Origin: Schlegelella_A sp038318385
Lineage (GTDB): Bacteria; Pseudomonadota; Gammaproteobacteria; Burkholderiales; Burkholderiaceae_C
Direction of reading: 5' to 3'
DNA length: 64,000 nucleotides
NCBI GenBank assembly: GCA_038318385.1
Contig: JBBQCD010000007.1
Coordinates: 37,858-101,857 of the forward strand
Shown here: positions 33,749-42,749 of the stretch, piece by piece
Position numbering within the stretch: position 1 is the first letter of the stretch
Layout of the letters: each line of letters opens with the position of its first letter
The notes under the pieces: generated by a model
Databases searched by the model: none
Seen by the model: only the letters and a program-made list of their open reading frames with translations
Told to the model about the DNA's origin: nothing
Program-made: the position numbers and the translations under genes

Positions 33749-34063
33749 TCATAGCGGCGCCGACAGCGCCTTCAGCCCCGTCCAGACGACGACGATCACG
33801 GCGTTGACCGGCACGCTCAGGGCTCCGGGCACGTACAGCAGCGCGGACGCGAGCGGCGCGCCGATGAACCCTTCGACGAAGGTGCCGGCGGCGTACGAGA
33901 CCAGTCCGAAGACGACCCAGCGGCGCAGGTACGTGGGCAGCCAGCGCGCTTGCGCCTGGTTGTGGCGCCAAGCGGCCGCACGCTCGAACAGGTTGCCTCG
34001 GTTGACGTCGCGGAACAACCAGCCGAAGAAGAAATATCGGTACAGCAGGATCCTGAAGTCCAT
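33749..34063 (-). CDS. small membrane protein of unknown function
   Basis: This 104-residue protein opens MDFRILLYRYFFFGWLFRDV. It has a charged middle with RRWVVFGLVSYAAG, and hydrophobic stretches near residues 50-65 and 75-98 that suggest two transmembrane helices. I do not recognise the family. The gene lies alone upstream of the hybrid kinase gene, with a 200-base gap in which I see no clear promoter or repeat. Confidence 0.6.
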   Translation of the reverse strand: MDFRILLYRYFFFGWLFRDVNRGNLFERAAAWRHNQAQARWLPTYLRRWVVFGLVSYAAGTFVEGFIGAPLASALLYVPGALSVPVNAVIVVVWTGLKALSAPL

Positions 34064-34188
34064 GGCGCTCTTTCGGCCACCGCCGCGCCCGGGTGCGACG
34101 CGCGGCGGTGGCGTCGATTCTGCGCCGTGTCGTCGCCTGCCCGCCGCAGCTAAGCCCCCTCGCGGCGCGCGTCAGCGGCTGGGACGCT

Positions 34189-34473
34189 TCAGGCGCCTTC
34201 TGTGGAAGGCAGGAAGGGCAGGGCTTCCAGCGCTGCCAGAGGCGTTCCGTCGGTGGCAGCGTCCACCCAGCGCCGTCCTTGCCAGAACGACCGATGCGCC
34301 GCGGCGGTGGGATTCGCGAACGGCTCGCCCTGGACCGGTACCGGGATGTCGACCTCTTTCGAACCGAACTCCGCCGAGACGAGGAGGCGGGGAACGAAGC
34401 CCCCACCGATCAGCCGGCGGGGCGAGCAGTAGAACGCAAAGCCCTTGTACTGGGCGAAGTAGGTCGGTTCCAT
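34189..34473 (-). CDS. small conserved-looking hypothetical protein
   Basis: This 94-residue soluble protein opens MEPTYFAQYKGFAFYCSPRR and carries a mid-chain GVEF/AEFGSKEVDIPV-like strand. No signal peptide or membrane segment is seen. A GGAGAC site lies about ten bases before the ATG. I do not recognise a family with confidence. It lies 152 bases downstream of ligD; the gaps on either side hold nothing I can name. Confidence 0.55.
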   Translation of the reverse strand: MEPTYFAQYKGFAFYCSPRRLIGGGFVPRLLVSAEFGSKEVDIPVPVQGEPFANPTAAAHRSFWQGRRWVDAATDGTPLAALEALPFLPSTEGA

Positions 34474-34625
34474 CTCGGTCTCCTGTGCGCGTCCTGCGCC
34501 CGGCTGTATGGGGGTCGATTCTGAACCCTGAACCGCCAGCCTTGGACATCAGCGTCTGCCGGAGTGTCGCTGCCCGGGGGCGGGGCCGGAAATCCCTGAA
34601 GCCGGGGGGAGGGCGGGGGCGTCGA

Positions 34626-36647
34626 TCATGGCGAGGCCAACGCCGTGAGGGCCCGGCGGGCCTGCCCCAGGGTCTGCCGCACCGACAGGTACCCGGCCCA
34701 CGGGTCATCGGTCGAGTCCAGGCGCGCGCGTACCGTCGCGACCGTCCAATGGTCGCCGCCGCGCAGCGCACCGAGTTCATCCCAGGCGCAGGGCACGGAA
34801 ACCCCCAGGCCCGGCCGCGCGCGGGCCGAAAAAGCGGCCGCAGTGGTCGCCCCGCGACCGTTGCGAAGGTAGTCGATGAAGATGCGGCCAACCCGGTTGG
34901 CACTGCCGCTCTTGGCCACGACGCGCTCGGGCGCCGCCGCTGCGAGGTGCTCGACGACATCGCGCGAGAAATCCTTGACGAGGTCCCAACCCTCCCGAGG
35001 TGCCAGGGGCACCACGACATGCAGCCCCTTGCCGCCGCTCGTCTTGACGAAGGCCTGCAGGCCGAGCGCCTGGAGCAGCGCGCGGATGCTCTGTGCGGCC
35101 TCGACGATACGTGCCCAAGGCACGCCGTCGCCGGGGTCGAGGTCGAAGGTCATCCGGTCCGGCTTCTCGATCACGCGCGAGCACGCATTCCAGGTGTGGA
35201 ACTCGACCACGTTCATCTGTGCGGCCGAGATCAGCGCCGTGGACGAATCGATCTCGATCAGCGGCGGATGCCCCGGGTCGAGCGCCACCGGCAGCTCCTG
35301 CAGGTCCTCGATCTTCAGCGAACCGGCATGCTTCTGGAAGAAGCGCTGCCCCTGGATGCCTGCGGGCGCCCGGACCAGCGCCACCGGCCGGCCGGCGAGG
35401 TGCGGCAGCATGCGCTGCGCCGCGCGCAGGTAGTGGTCGACGAGATCGCGCTTGGTGAGTCCGCTGGACGGGTCGATGACGCGCTCGGGATGGGTGACGC
35501 GCACGCCTGCGGGCAAGGGCGGGGTGGCAGGTTGCCTGCGGCGCGGCAGCGGAGGATCCGAGACCGCCCCGCCGCCGGCTCCCGCTCGTGCAGTGGCATC
35601 CGCGGCATGGGACGGCAGTGGTCCCGCGCGCAGCTTCTTCGGTGTGCGAGGCGCCGTCGCCGGTTGCTCGCGGCGAATGTCCGCTGCGGCCTTGTCGTCG
35701 CGCAGGCCGTGGAAGACCGCGTGCCGGACCTTGCCGTCCTGGGTCCACTCCTGAAACGAAACCTCGGCGACGAGCTCCGGCCGGACCCAGTTCCCGCGGG
35801 CATTCCGGGGCGCGCCGAAGAAGGGGCTCTGCGCGGCCTCGATCGCGCCCAGACGGCGGCGCAGCGCGGCGAGCGTGCGCGTGTCGAAGCCGGTGCCGAC
35901 GTTGCCGGCGTACTGCAGGCGGCCGTCGTCGTCGTGGATGCCGAGCAGCAGCGCGCCGAGTCCGGTGCGCGAACCCTTGGGTTCGGTGTAGCCGGCGATG
36001 ACGAACTCCTGCCGCTGGCTGCACTTGAGCTTGATCCAGTCCGCCGAGCGGCGCGATGCATAGGCCGAGCCCAGGCGCTTGCCGATCAGCCCTTCGAGCC
36101 CCAGGCGGCAGGCGTTGCGCAGGATCTCCGTGGGATCGGCGCGCGAGTCCGGGCTGTAGCGAACGCGGGGACCGCCGTCGCCGAGTCGCGCGCGCAGGAT
36201 CTCGCGCCGGGTCTCCAGCGGCACCGCACGCAGATCCTGGCCATCGAGCCACGGAACGTCGAAGGCGAAATAGAGGATGCGCTCGGGAGCGCCGTCGAAG
36301 GCGTTCTGCAGTGCCCCGAAGTCGGACACGCCAGCGGCATCGAGGACGACGATCTCGCCGTCGATCCACGCCGATGCGAGCGGCAGGCGGGCGAGCTCGG
36401 CGGCGATCCCGGCGAGCCGCGCGGTCCAGTCCTTGCCATTGCGCGTGAACAGCCGGACCTCGCCGGCGACGATGCGGGCCAGGATGCGGTAGCCGTCGAA
36501 CTTGACCTCCCAGGCCCACTCGCCGCTGTCGGGCGGTGCGGCCACCAGCGTGGCCAGCTCGGGGGCGAACGCCGCCGGGAGCGCGGCCGCCCGGGCGCCT
36601 TCGGGCAAGGTCGGGAGCGATCGCGAATCGCCGGGGGAGGGTGTCAT
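34626..36647 (-). CDS. ligD: DNA ligase D (ligase-polymerase, no phosphoesterase domain)
   Basis: This 673-residue protein joins an ATP-dependent ligase domain (residues 25-330; active-site lysine in WEVKFDGYRI, then DGEIVVLD) to a C-terminal polymerase/primase domain (about 410-673; THPERVIDPSSGLTKRDLV, FDLDPGDGVPW, TSGGKGLHVVVPL). It repairs double-strand breaks by non-homologous end joining with Ku. The N-terminal 3'-phosphoesterase domain of the Pseudomonas-type protein is absent, and no ku gene is in the window. An in-frame ATG at 36713 would add 22 residues. Confidence 0.92.
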   Translation of the reverse strand: MTPSPGDSRSLPTLPEGARAAALPAAFAPELATLVAAPPDSGEWAWEVKFDGYRILARIVAGEVRLFTRNGKDWTARLAGIAAELARLPLASAWIDGEIVVLDAAGVSDFGALQNAFDGAPERILYFAFDVPWLDGQDLRAVPLETRREILRARLGDGGPRVRYSPDSRADPTEILRNACRLGLEGLIGKRLGSAYASRRSADWIKLKCSQRQEFVIAGYTEPKGSRTGLGALLLGIHDDDGRLQYAGNVGTGFDTRTLAALRRRLGAIEAAQSPFFGAPRNARGNWVRPELVAEVSFQEWTQDGKVRHAVFHGLRDDKAAADIRREQPATAPRTPKKLRAGPLPSHAADATARAGAGGGAVSDPPLPRRRQPATPPLPAGVRVTHPERVIDPSSGLTKRDLVDHYLRAAQRMLPHLAGRPVALVRAPAGIQGQRFFQKHAGSLKIEDLQELPVALDPGHPPLIEIDSSTALISAAQMNVVEFHTWNACSRVIEKPDRMTFDLDPGDGVPWARIVEAAQSIRALLQALGLQAFVKTSGGKGLHVVVPLAPREGWDLVKDFSRDVVEHLAAAAPERVVAKSGSANRVGRIFIDYLRNGRGATTAAAFSARARPGLGVSVPCAWDELGALRGGDHWTVATVRARLDSTDDPWAGYLSVRQTLGQARRALTALASP

Positions 36648-36751
36648 TCCTTCACGCCGGGCGCGTCGCTTCGGCGATGCGTTGCGACCGGCGTTTCGGA
36701 CGGGTGGCGTCATGACGGTGTCGGCGCAGCTTCGGTCTGCGCGAGCGGCAA

Positions 36752-37573
36752 TCAACGTGCCGGGCTCGACGCCAGCAGGAGTTGCGCGACCACCGACGCG
36801 GCGATGACTTCGGGCTCCTTGCCGGTGATGCCAGCGACGCCGATCGGGCAGGTCATCCGTGCGATGGCGTCCGCGGCGATCCCCCGGCGTTCGAATTCGT
36901 GAATGAAGCGCTCGCGTTTCGTGCGTGAGCCGATGAGCCCGAACCAGGCGAAGTCGCCACGGCGGAGGATCTCGGTCGAGATCCGCAGGTCGAGGTCGTG
37001 GCGGTGCGTCAGCACGAGGTAGAAGGCGCCGGCCGGGGCGAGCCGGACTTCGCCCTCGACCGCGTCGACGCAGACGCGGCGGACGTGCTCGGGCCAGGCG
37101 CCGTCCTGGCCGGCCAGGCGGGGCGGGAACTCGTCCTCGCGCTCGTCGATCCAGTCGACGGTGACGGCCAGCGGCAGCAGGGCGCGGGCGATCGCCCGGC
37201 CGACATGGCCGGCGCCGTAGAGCTGGAGGTGAAAGCGCGGCGGGACGGGCCGCCAGTCTCGAATGAGCGTTGCATCGAGTGGCGCGAACGCCAAGGTCAC
37301 CGCCCCGCCGCAGCACTGGCCGAGCGCCGGGCCGAGCGGATAGTGCTGGGAGCGCGGGCCCCGATCTCCAGCGGTGAGCATCGCCCGCGCGGCCTCGATC
37401 GCCTTCAATTCCAGGTGCCCGCCGCCGATCGTGCCGGCGACATCGTCGGCCGCCACCAGCATTCGCGTGCCGGCCGCGCGCGGCACCGAGCCGCGCGCGG
37501 CGCTGACCTCGACCTGCACCACCGCGCGACCGGCTGCGAGCCAGCTTTGGCCGAGCGCACGGAGCGCGTCCAT
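36752..37573 (-). CDS. xdhC: xanthine dehydrogenase accessory protein XdhC
   Basis: This 273-residue cytoplasmic chaperone binds the molybdenum cofactor, helps its sulphuration and inserts it into XdhB. It has the N-terminal XdhC motif (GSVPRAAGTRMLV; GGGHLE), a CCGG motif in the middle, and a C-terminal Rossmann domain (YGAGHVGRA; GLIGSRTKRERF). It follows xdhB by 11 bases. It is part of the xdhABC operon and is followed by ligD in the same direction. Confidence 0.95.
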   Translation of the reverse strand: MDALRALGQSWLAAGRAVVQVEVSAARGSVPRAAGTRMLVAADDVAGTIGGGHLELKAIEAARAMLTAGDRGPRSQHYPLGPALGQCCGGAVTLAFAPLDATLIRDWRPVPPRFHLQLYGAGHVGRAIARALLPLAVTVDWIDEREDEFPPRLAGQDGAWPEHVRRVCVDAVEGEVRLAPAGAFYLVLTHRHDLDLRISTEILRRGDFAWFGLIGSRTKRERFIHEFERRGIAADAIARMTCPIGVAGITGKEPEVIAASVVAQLLLASSPAR

Positions 37574-37584
37574 CGGGCGCGCGG

Positions 37585-40008
37585 TCAGCCGCCCTGGACC
37601 GCAGTGATCGCGCGCAGGATGGACTCGCTCGTCGCCGGTGCGGTCAGCGGCGGGTCGTGGCGGTGGCCGCCGGCGGCCGAAACCGCATCACGGATCGCGT
37701 AGAAGACCGAGAACGGCAGGAGCAGCGGCGGCTCGCCGGTTGCCTTGCTGCGGTGGATCGTCGCCGCCGGGTTGTCGGCTTCGTAGAGGCGCACATTGAA
37801 GACCGGTGGGCAGTCGTTAGCGGTCGGGATCTTGTAGGTGCTCGGCGCGTGCGTCGTCAGCAGGCCGGTCTGCGGATGCCAGACCAGCTCTTCCATCGTC
37901 AGCCAGCCCATGCCCTGGATGAAGGCGCCCTCGACTTGGCCGATGTCGACGGCCGGGTTGAGCGAGCGCCCGGCATCGTGCAGGACGTCGGCGCGCAGCA
38001 GCTTCCACTCGCCGGTCAGCGTGTCGACGATGACTTCGCTGACCGCTGCGCCGTACGCGAAGTAGTAGAACGGCTTGCCCTGCACCTTGTCCTTGTCCCA
38101 GTGCAGGCCGGGCGTGGCGTAGAAGCCGTCGGACCAGAGCTGCACGCGGCCCATGTAGGCCGCGGTGATCAATTCGGAGAAGGCGAGGGTGCGCCGCGCG
38201 GTCGGCGCTCCGACCTCGACCTGGCCGTTGGCGAAGCGCACCTCGCCGGCGCTGCCGCCGTAGTGCGTGGCGGCAAAGGCCGCGAGGCGCTCGCGGATCT
38301 GCCGCGCCGCATCCTCGGCCGCCTTGCCGTTGAGGTCGCTGCCGGTCGAGGCGGCGGTTGCCGAGGTGTTGGCGACCTTCTGGGTGTCGGTCGCGGTGAC
38401 GCGGACGGCGTCGAAGGCGACGCCGAGCTCGTGCGCGACGACCTGGGCGACCTTGGTGTTGAGGCCCTGGCCCATCTCGGTGCCGCCGTGGTTGACCAGG
38501 ATCGAGCCGTCGCCGTACACATGGACCAGCGCGCCGGCCTGGTTCAGGTGGACCAGGTTGAACGAGATCCCGAACTTCAGCGGGGTCAGGGCCAGCCCGC
38601 GCTTGAGCACGGGGCTGGTCGCGTTGAATGCGGTGACGGCGACGCGCCGGGCGCGGTAGTCGCTGTCGGCCTCGAGCCGCGCCGTCAGCTCGTGGATGAC
38701 GTTGTCCTCGACCTTCTGGCCGTACGGCGTCACGTCGCGTTCGCCGACGCCGTAGAAGTTGGCGCGACGCACGTCGAGCGCGTCCTTGCCGAGGTCGCGC
38801 GCGATCGTGTCGAGGATGTTCTCGATCGCGATCGCGCCCTGCGGGCCGCCGAAGCCGCGGAAGGCGGTGTTGCTCTGGGTGTTGGTCTTGCCGGAGTAGC
38901 CGTGGATGGCGACGTCGGGCAGGAAGTAGGCGTTGTCGAAGTGGCAGATCGCGCGCGTCATCACCGGGCCCGACAGGTCGGCCGAGTGGCCGGCGCGCGA
39001 GACCATCGTCAGCTCCACGCCGAGGACGCGGCCGGCGTCGTCGTAGCCGACCTCGTACTCGTACCAGAAGCAGTGGCGCCGGCCGGTGATCAGGAAGTCG
39101 TCGTCGCGGTCGACGCGCAGCTTGACCGGCCGCCGCAGCTTCTGTGCGGCGAGCGCGGCGGCGCAGGCGAAGAGCGCCGACTGCGACTCCTTGCCGCCGA
39201 AGCCGCCGCCCATGCGCCGGCAGACCACGTGGACGTGATGCGACTGCAGCCCGAGCGCGTGGGCGACGAGGTGCTGCATCTCGCTCGGGTGCTGGGTCGA
39301 GCAGTGGACCAAGAGGCCGTCGTTCTCCTGCGGAATCGCGTACGAGATCTGGCCCTCGAGGTAGAACTGCTCCTGGCCGCCGACGTCGAAGCGGCCGCGC
39401 AGCTTGCGCGGCGCGGCGTCGATGGCCGCGCGCGCATCCCCGCGTGCCAGATGCATCGGCGGCAGCACGTAGGCGCCGGCGCGGTGCGCGGCCTCCGGGG
39501 TGAAGATCGCCGGCAGGGGCTCGATCTCGAGCACCGCCTTGGCCTGTGCCGCGGCGCGGCGCGCGGCGTCGCGCGTCGCGGCGACGACGAGGAAGACTGG
39601 CTGGCCGACGTAGCGGACCTCGCCGTCGGCGAGGATCGGGTCGTCGTGGATCACCGGGCCGCAGTCGTTCGCACCGGGGAAGTCGGCGGCCGCGAGCACG
39701 GCCACGACGCCGGGCAGGGCGCGGACGCGGTCGAGGTGCAGGGCGGTCAGCCGGCCGTGCGCGACCGGCGACAGGCCGAGGGCCGCGTGCAGGGTGCCGG
39801 CCAGTTCGGGAATGTCGTCGACATACGGCGCGGCGCCAGCGACGTGCAGGTGCGCCGACTCGTGCGGCCGGCTGATGCCGACGCGGGCGCCGGCGCGTTC
39901 GGCACCGGCCTCGGCGCGCGCATCCAGGCGCTGCGCGGCATTCTTCAGGTGATCGGCGAACGGCACGTCCGGCGAGCGCAGCAGGTCCGGGTCCAGGGCC
40001 TTGTTCAT
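37585..40008 (-). CDS. xdhB: xanthine dehydrogenase, molybdopterin-binding large subunit
   Basis: This 807-residue subunit carries the molybdenum cofactor and oxidises hypoxanthine to xanthine and xanthine to urate. It has the N-terminal aldehyde oxidase/xanthine dehydrogenase hammerhead (HVAGAAPYVDDIPE), the GGGFGGKES cofactor loop, the FRGFGGPQG segment and the C-terminal GQVEGAFIQGMGW block with TGEPPLLLP, where the active-site glutamate is expected. The ATG overlaps the xdhA stop (ATGA). It forms a heteromer with XdhA. Confidence 0.95.
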   Translation of the reverse strand: MNKALDPDLLRSPDVPFADHLKNAAQRLDARAEAGAERAGARVGISRPHESAHLHVAGAAPYVDDIPELAGTLHAALGLSPVAHGRLTALHLDRVRALPGVVAVLAAADFPGANDCGPVIHDDPILADGEVRYVGQPVFLVVAATRDAARRAAAQAKAVLEIEPLPAIFTPEAAHRAGAYVLPPMHLARGDARAAIDAAPRKLRGRFDVGGQEQFYLEGQISYAIPQENDGLLVHCSTQHPSEMQHLVAHALGLQSHHVHVVCRRMGGGFGGKESQSALFACAAALAAQKLRRPVKLRVDRDDDFLITGRRHCFWYEYEVGYDDAGRVLGVELTMVSRAGHSADLSGPVMTRAICHFDNAYFLPDVAIHGYSGKTNTQSNTAFRGFGGPQGAIAIENILDTIARDLGKDALDVRRANFYGVGERDVTPYGQKVEDNVIHELTARLEADSDYRARRVAVTAFNATSPVLKRGLALTPLKFGISFNLVHLNQAGALVHVYGDGSILVNHGGTEMGQGLNTKVAQVVAHELGVAFDAVRVTATDTQKVANTSATAASTGSDLNGKAAEDAARQIRERLAAFAATHYGGSAGEVRFANGQVEVGAPTARRTLAFSELITAAYMGRVQLWSDGFYATPGLHWDKDKVQGKPFYYFAYGAAVSEVIVDTLTGEWKLLRADVLHDAGRSLNPAVDIGQVEGAFIQGMGWLTMEELVWHPQTGLLTTHAPSTYKIPTANDCPPVFNVRLYEADNPAATIHRSKATGEPPLLLPFSVFYAIRDAVSAAGGHRHDPPLTAPATSESILRAITAVQGG

Positions 40009-41549
40009 CGCGGGCTCCCTTCGCGGGCGAGATCGCCGGTCGCGTGCGGCATCACGCTCCAGACGCTGAGCGCGGTGGCGTCGAGCGGAGCATCGGACCG
40101 GGTCTGCAGCCAGAAGCGCCGCAGCAGGTTCTGCGCGACCTGCTGGCGATAGGCCGCACTGGCCCGCATGTCGGTCAGCGGCTTGAAGTCCTCTGCCAGC
40201 GCGGCCTGGGCGGCCTTCAGCGTGGCCTCCGTCCACGCCTGGCCGACGACGGCGGCCTCGGCACCGGCGGCGCGCCGCACCGTTGCCGCCATGCCGCCGA
40301 AGGCGAAGCGCGCGCGAGTCACCGTGTTGCCGTCGCGTTCGATGGCGAGCGCCGCGCAGACCGCCGAGATGTCGGAGTCGAAACGCTTCGAGATCTTGTA
40401 AGCCTGGACCTGCATCCGGCGACCGAGGGGGACTTCGACCGCGACGAGGAACTCTCCCGGCTCGAGACGGTTCTTCATGTAGTCGACATAGAAATCGGCC
40501 AGCGGCAGCGTCCGGATGCGCTCGCCGCGGCGCAGCTCCACCGTCGCGTCGAGCGCCATCAGCACCGGGGCGCTGTCGCCGATCGGCGAGCCGTTGGCGA
40601 TGTTGCCGCCCATCGTCCCGGAATTGCGGATCGGCACCGAGGCGAAGCGCAGCCAGACGTCTTCCAGGCTCGGCCACTCCCGCACCAGCGCGCGGTACGC
40701 GTCCTCGAGGCTGGCGCCGGCGCCGATGCGCAAGGCGTCGTCGTGACGCTCGATCCGTTTCAGCGCCTCGACCTCGCCGGCGTGGATCAGATCCGGCAGG
40801 TCGCGAAACATCTTCGTCACCCACAGGCCGATGTCCGTCGAGCCTGCGAGCAGCGTCGCCGCGGGACGCGCCATGCGCGCCGCCGCCAGGTCGTCGAGCG
40901 TGCGGGGCGCCTCGAAGCGCACGCCGTCGGCCTCGCAGGCGAGCGCCGGGTCCTCGCGCAATGCCTCGAGCGCGGCGACGACGGGCGCGGTGTCGAGGTG
41001 CACCGGCGGCAACTCGAACATGCGCTGACCGGCGTCGAGGATCGGCCGGTAGCCGGTGCAGCGGCAGAGGTTGCCGGAGAGATCGTCGGCGAGCTGCTGG
41101 CGCGTCGGCCGTTCGGTACCGTCGCCGGCGTGCTCGTAGGTCGCCCACAGCGACATCACGAAACCCGGCGTGCAGAAACCGCATTGCGAGCCGTGGCACT
41201 CGACCATCGCCTGCTGCACGGGGTGCAGTCCGGATGCGGTGGCGGGCGCGCCGATCGCCTTCAGATCCTCGACGGTGAACAGCGCCTTGCCGTCGAGCGT
41301 CGGCAGCAGGCGGATGCAGGCGTTGACGCTGGAAAGACGCAGGCCGCGCACGCCGCGTGGGTCGCCGGCCGGCGCGAGCTCGCCGATGACGGTGGTGCAG
41401 GCGCCGCAGTCGCCCTCGTTGCAGCCCTCCTTGGTGCCGGTGCAGCGCGCATCCTCGCGCAGCCATTCGAGCACGGTCCGTGTCGGGCGCGCGCCGTCGA
41501 CCTCGACGATGCGGCCGCGGTGGAAAAAGCGGATCGGGCGCGTGCTCAT
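40005..41549 (-). CDS. xdhA: xanthine dehydrogenase, FAD and iron-sulphur small subunit
   Basis: This 514-residue subunit has two [2Fe-2S] domains: C43, C48, C51 with C78 (GCNEGDCGAC), and C123, C126, C162, C164 (CGFCTPGF, CRCTGY). An FAD-binding domain follows (TLLAGSTDIGLW; NSGTMGGNIANGSPIGD). Electrons pass from XdhB through the clusters and FAD to NAD+. It is the first gene of the xdhABC operon and is divergent from the LysR regulator gene. Confidence 0.95.
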   Translation of the reverse strand: MSTRPIRFFHRGRIVEVDGARPTRTVLEWLREDARCTGTKEGCNEGDCGACTTVIGELAPAGDPRGVRGLRLSSVNACIRLLPTLDGKALFTVEDLKAIGAPATASGLHPVQQAMVECHGSQCGFCTPGFVMSLWATYEHAGDGTERPTRQQLADDLSGNLCRCTGYRPILDAGQRMFELPPVHLDTAPVVAALEALREDPALACEADGVRFEAPRTLDDLAAARMARPAATLLAGSTDIGLWVTKMFRDLPDLIHAGEVEALKRIERHDDALRIGAGASLEDAYRALVREWPSLEDVWLRFASVPIRNSGTMGGNIANGSPIGDSAPVLMALDATVELRRGERIRTLPLADFYVDYMKNRLEPGEFLVAVEVPLGRRMQVQAYKISKRFDSDISAVCAALAIERDGNTVTRARFAFGGMAATVRRAAGAEAAVVGQAWTEATLKAAQAALAEDFKPLTDMRASAAYRQQVAQNLLRRFWLQTRSDAPLDATALSVWSVMPHATGDLAREGSPR

Positions 41550-41566
41550 GGTGGGTTTCCGGCCTC

Positions 41567-41634
41567 GGGGGATTACCCCCTTAAGGTAGCGAATTCCGGG
41601 TCGCAGGGTATCCGAGTCCGAGCATAGTCCCTAT
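41567..41634. promoter_or_regulatory. xdhA-LysR intergenic regulatory region
   Basis: The 97-base gap contains GGGGG-ATTA-CCCCC (41567-41580) and the palindrome ATAG-TCC-CTAT (41624-41634). The second lies 12 bases before the LysR start, a usual place for autoregulatory LysR binding. No promoter close to consensus is visible on either strand. The assignment is positional. Confidence 0.4.
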
Positions 41635-41646
41635 CATGATCGGCGT

Positions 41647-42729
41647 ATGACACAGCGGGCGGAGTTCGACAAGATCGATGTCTTCCTCATCCGGGTGTTG
41701 CAGACCTTGATCCAAGAGCGCAGCGTTTCTCGGGCCGCCATGCGGCTGCAGAGCACCCAGCCGGCGGTCAGCGCGCAGTTGAAGCGCCTGCGTGCGCTCA
41801 CCGGCGATCCCTTGCTGGTGCGCGCCGGCAACGGCATGGTGCCGACCGAAACCGCCTTGCAGTTGCTGGCGCCGGCCACGCGCATCCTCCAGGACGCCGA
41901 GCGGCTCTTCAGCCCGCGGTCGCGCCAGCGTGGGTTCGAGCCGTTGGCCAGCGACGCACGTTTTCGGATCGCCGCCAGCGATTACCTCGACCCGTTGTTC
42001 CTGCCCGAACTCGTCGCGCAGGTCAAACGGGTCGCGCCGCAGGTGCGCCTGGAACTGATGCCGCTGTCGGGAGAATTCGACTACCGGCGGAGCCTGGCGA
42101 GCGGCGAGGTCGATCTCGTCATCGGCAACTGGCTCGAGCCGCCGGAGGAACTGCACCTCGGCAGGCTGCTGTCCGACGAGATCGTCTGTCTCGTCTCCGA
42201 GGATCACCCGGCGGCGCGCGGCGCGCTGGCGGCTCCGTCCCGCGGCGCTGCGCTGCCGGTGCGTGGTGGTGGCGCGTCGGGCACGGCGCGGAGTGTGGGC
42301 TCACGCGACTGGAACGTCGAGCGCTACCTCGCCTGCGAGCACGTCGCGCCGACGCCGCTGCACGCCAACGCGCCCGGCGTCATCGACGAGCACCTGGCGA
42401 CGCTCGGCATGGCGCGCGAGGTCATGGTGCGCAGCGCTCATTTCAGCCTGATCCCGCTGATGGTCGCGCAGAGCCTGCTGGTGCTGACGACCGGACGGCT
42501 GTTCTGCTCGCGCTACGTCGATGCGCTGCCGGTGCGCATCGTGCGCTGTCCGGTGGCGTTCCCGCCGCTCACCTACTACCAGCTCTGGCACGACCTCACC
42601 CATCAGTCGGCCTCGGTGAAGTGGCTGCGCGAGCAGGTCCGCGACGTCGCGCGCAACCTCGGTGGCCACGGCATGCTGCGGCGCACGCGGGATGCGCGCA
42701 CCGCCGAGACCGAAGTGCAGGCCGACTGA
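41647..42729 (+). CDS. LysR family transcriptional regulator
   Basis: This 360-residue protein has an N-terminal winged helix-turn-helix (SVSRAAMRLQSTQPAVSAQLKRLR across residues 26-49) and an effector-binding domain. Its neighbours make it the likely purine-responsive regulator of xdhABC and of the deaminase and transport genes. It is about 60 residues longer than usual; part of this is an Ala/Gly/Arg-rich insert at about 191-220 inside the effector domain, and the C-terminus is extended. guaD follows 20 bases later on the same strand. Confidence 0.9.
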   Translation: MTQRAEFDKIDVFLIRVLQTLIQERSVSRAAMRLQSTQPAVSAQLKRLRALTGDPLLVRAGNGMVPTETALQLLAPATRILQDAERLFSPRSRQRGFEPLASDARFRIAASDYLDPLFLPELVAQVKRVAPQVRLELMPLSGEFDYRRSLASGEVDLVIGNWLEPPEELHLGRLLSDEIVCLVSEDHPAARGALAAPSRGAALPVRGGGASGTARSVGSRDWNVERYLACEHVAPTPLHANAPGVIDEHLATLGMAREVMVRSAHFSLIPLMVAQSLLVLTTGRLFCSRYVDALPVRIVRCPVAFPPLTYYQLWHDLTHQSASVKWLREQVRDVARNLGGHGMLRRTRDARTAETEVQAD

Positions 42730-42749
42730 GCCCGGCCGCCGACACCGCC

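Noticed and set aside
33648..36902. 1084-residue plus-strand open frame opposite ligD and the two small genes
   Set aside because: It runs antisense to well-supported genes, has no recognisable domain and is rich in Arg, Ala and Gly, as expected for shadow frames in GC-rich DNA.
36648..37316. N-terminal extension of ligD as a missing phosphoesterase domain
   Set aside because: The extended frame is opposite in phase to xdhC coding sequence on the same strand and shows no phosphoesterase motif.
37657..40152. 831-residue plus-strand frame opposite xdhB
   Set aside because: XdhB motifs on the minus strand are unmistakable, and the opposite frame has no family features.
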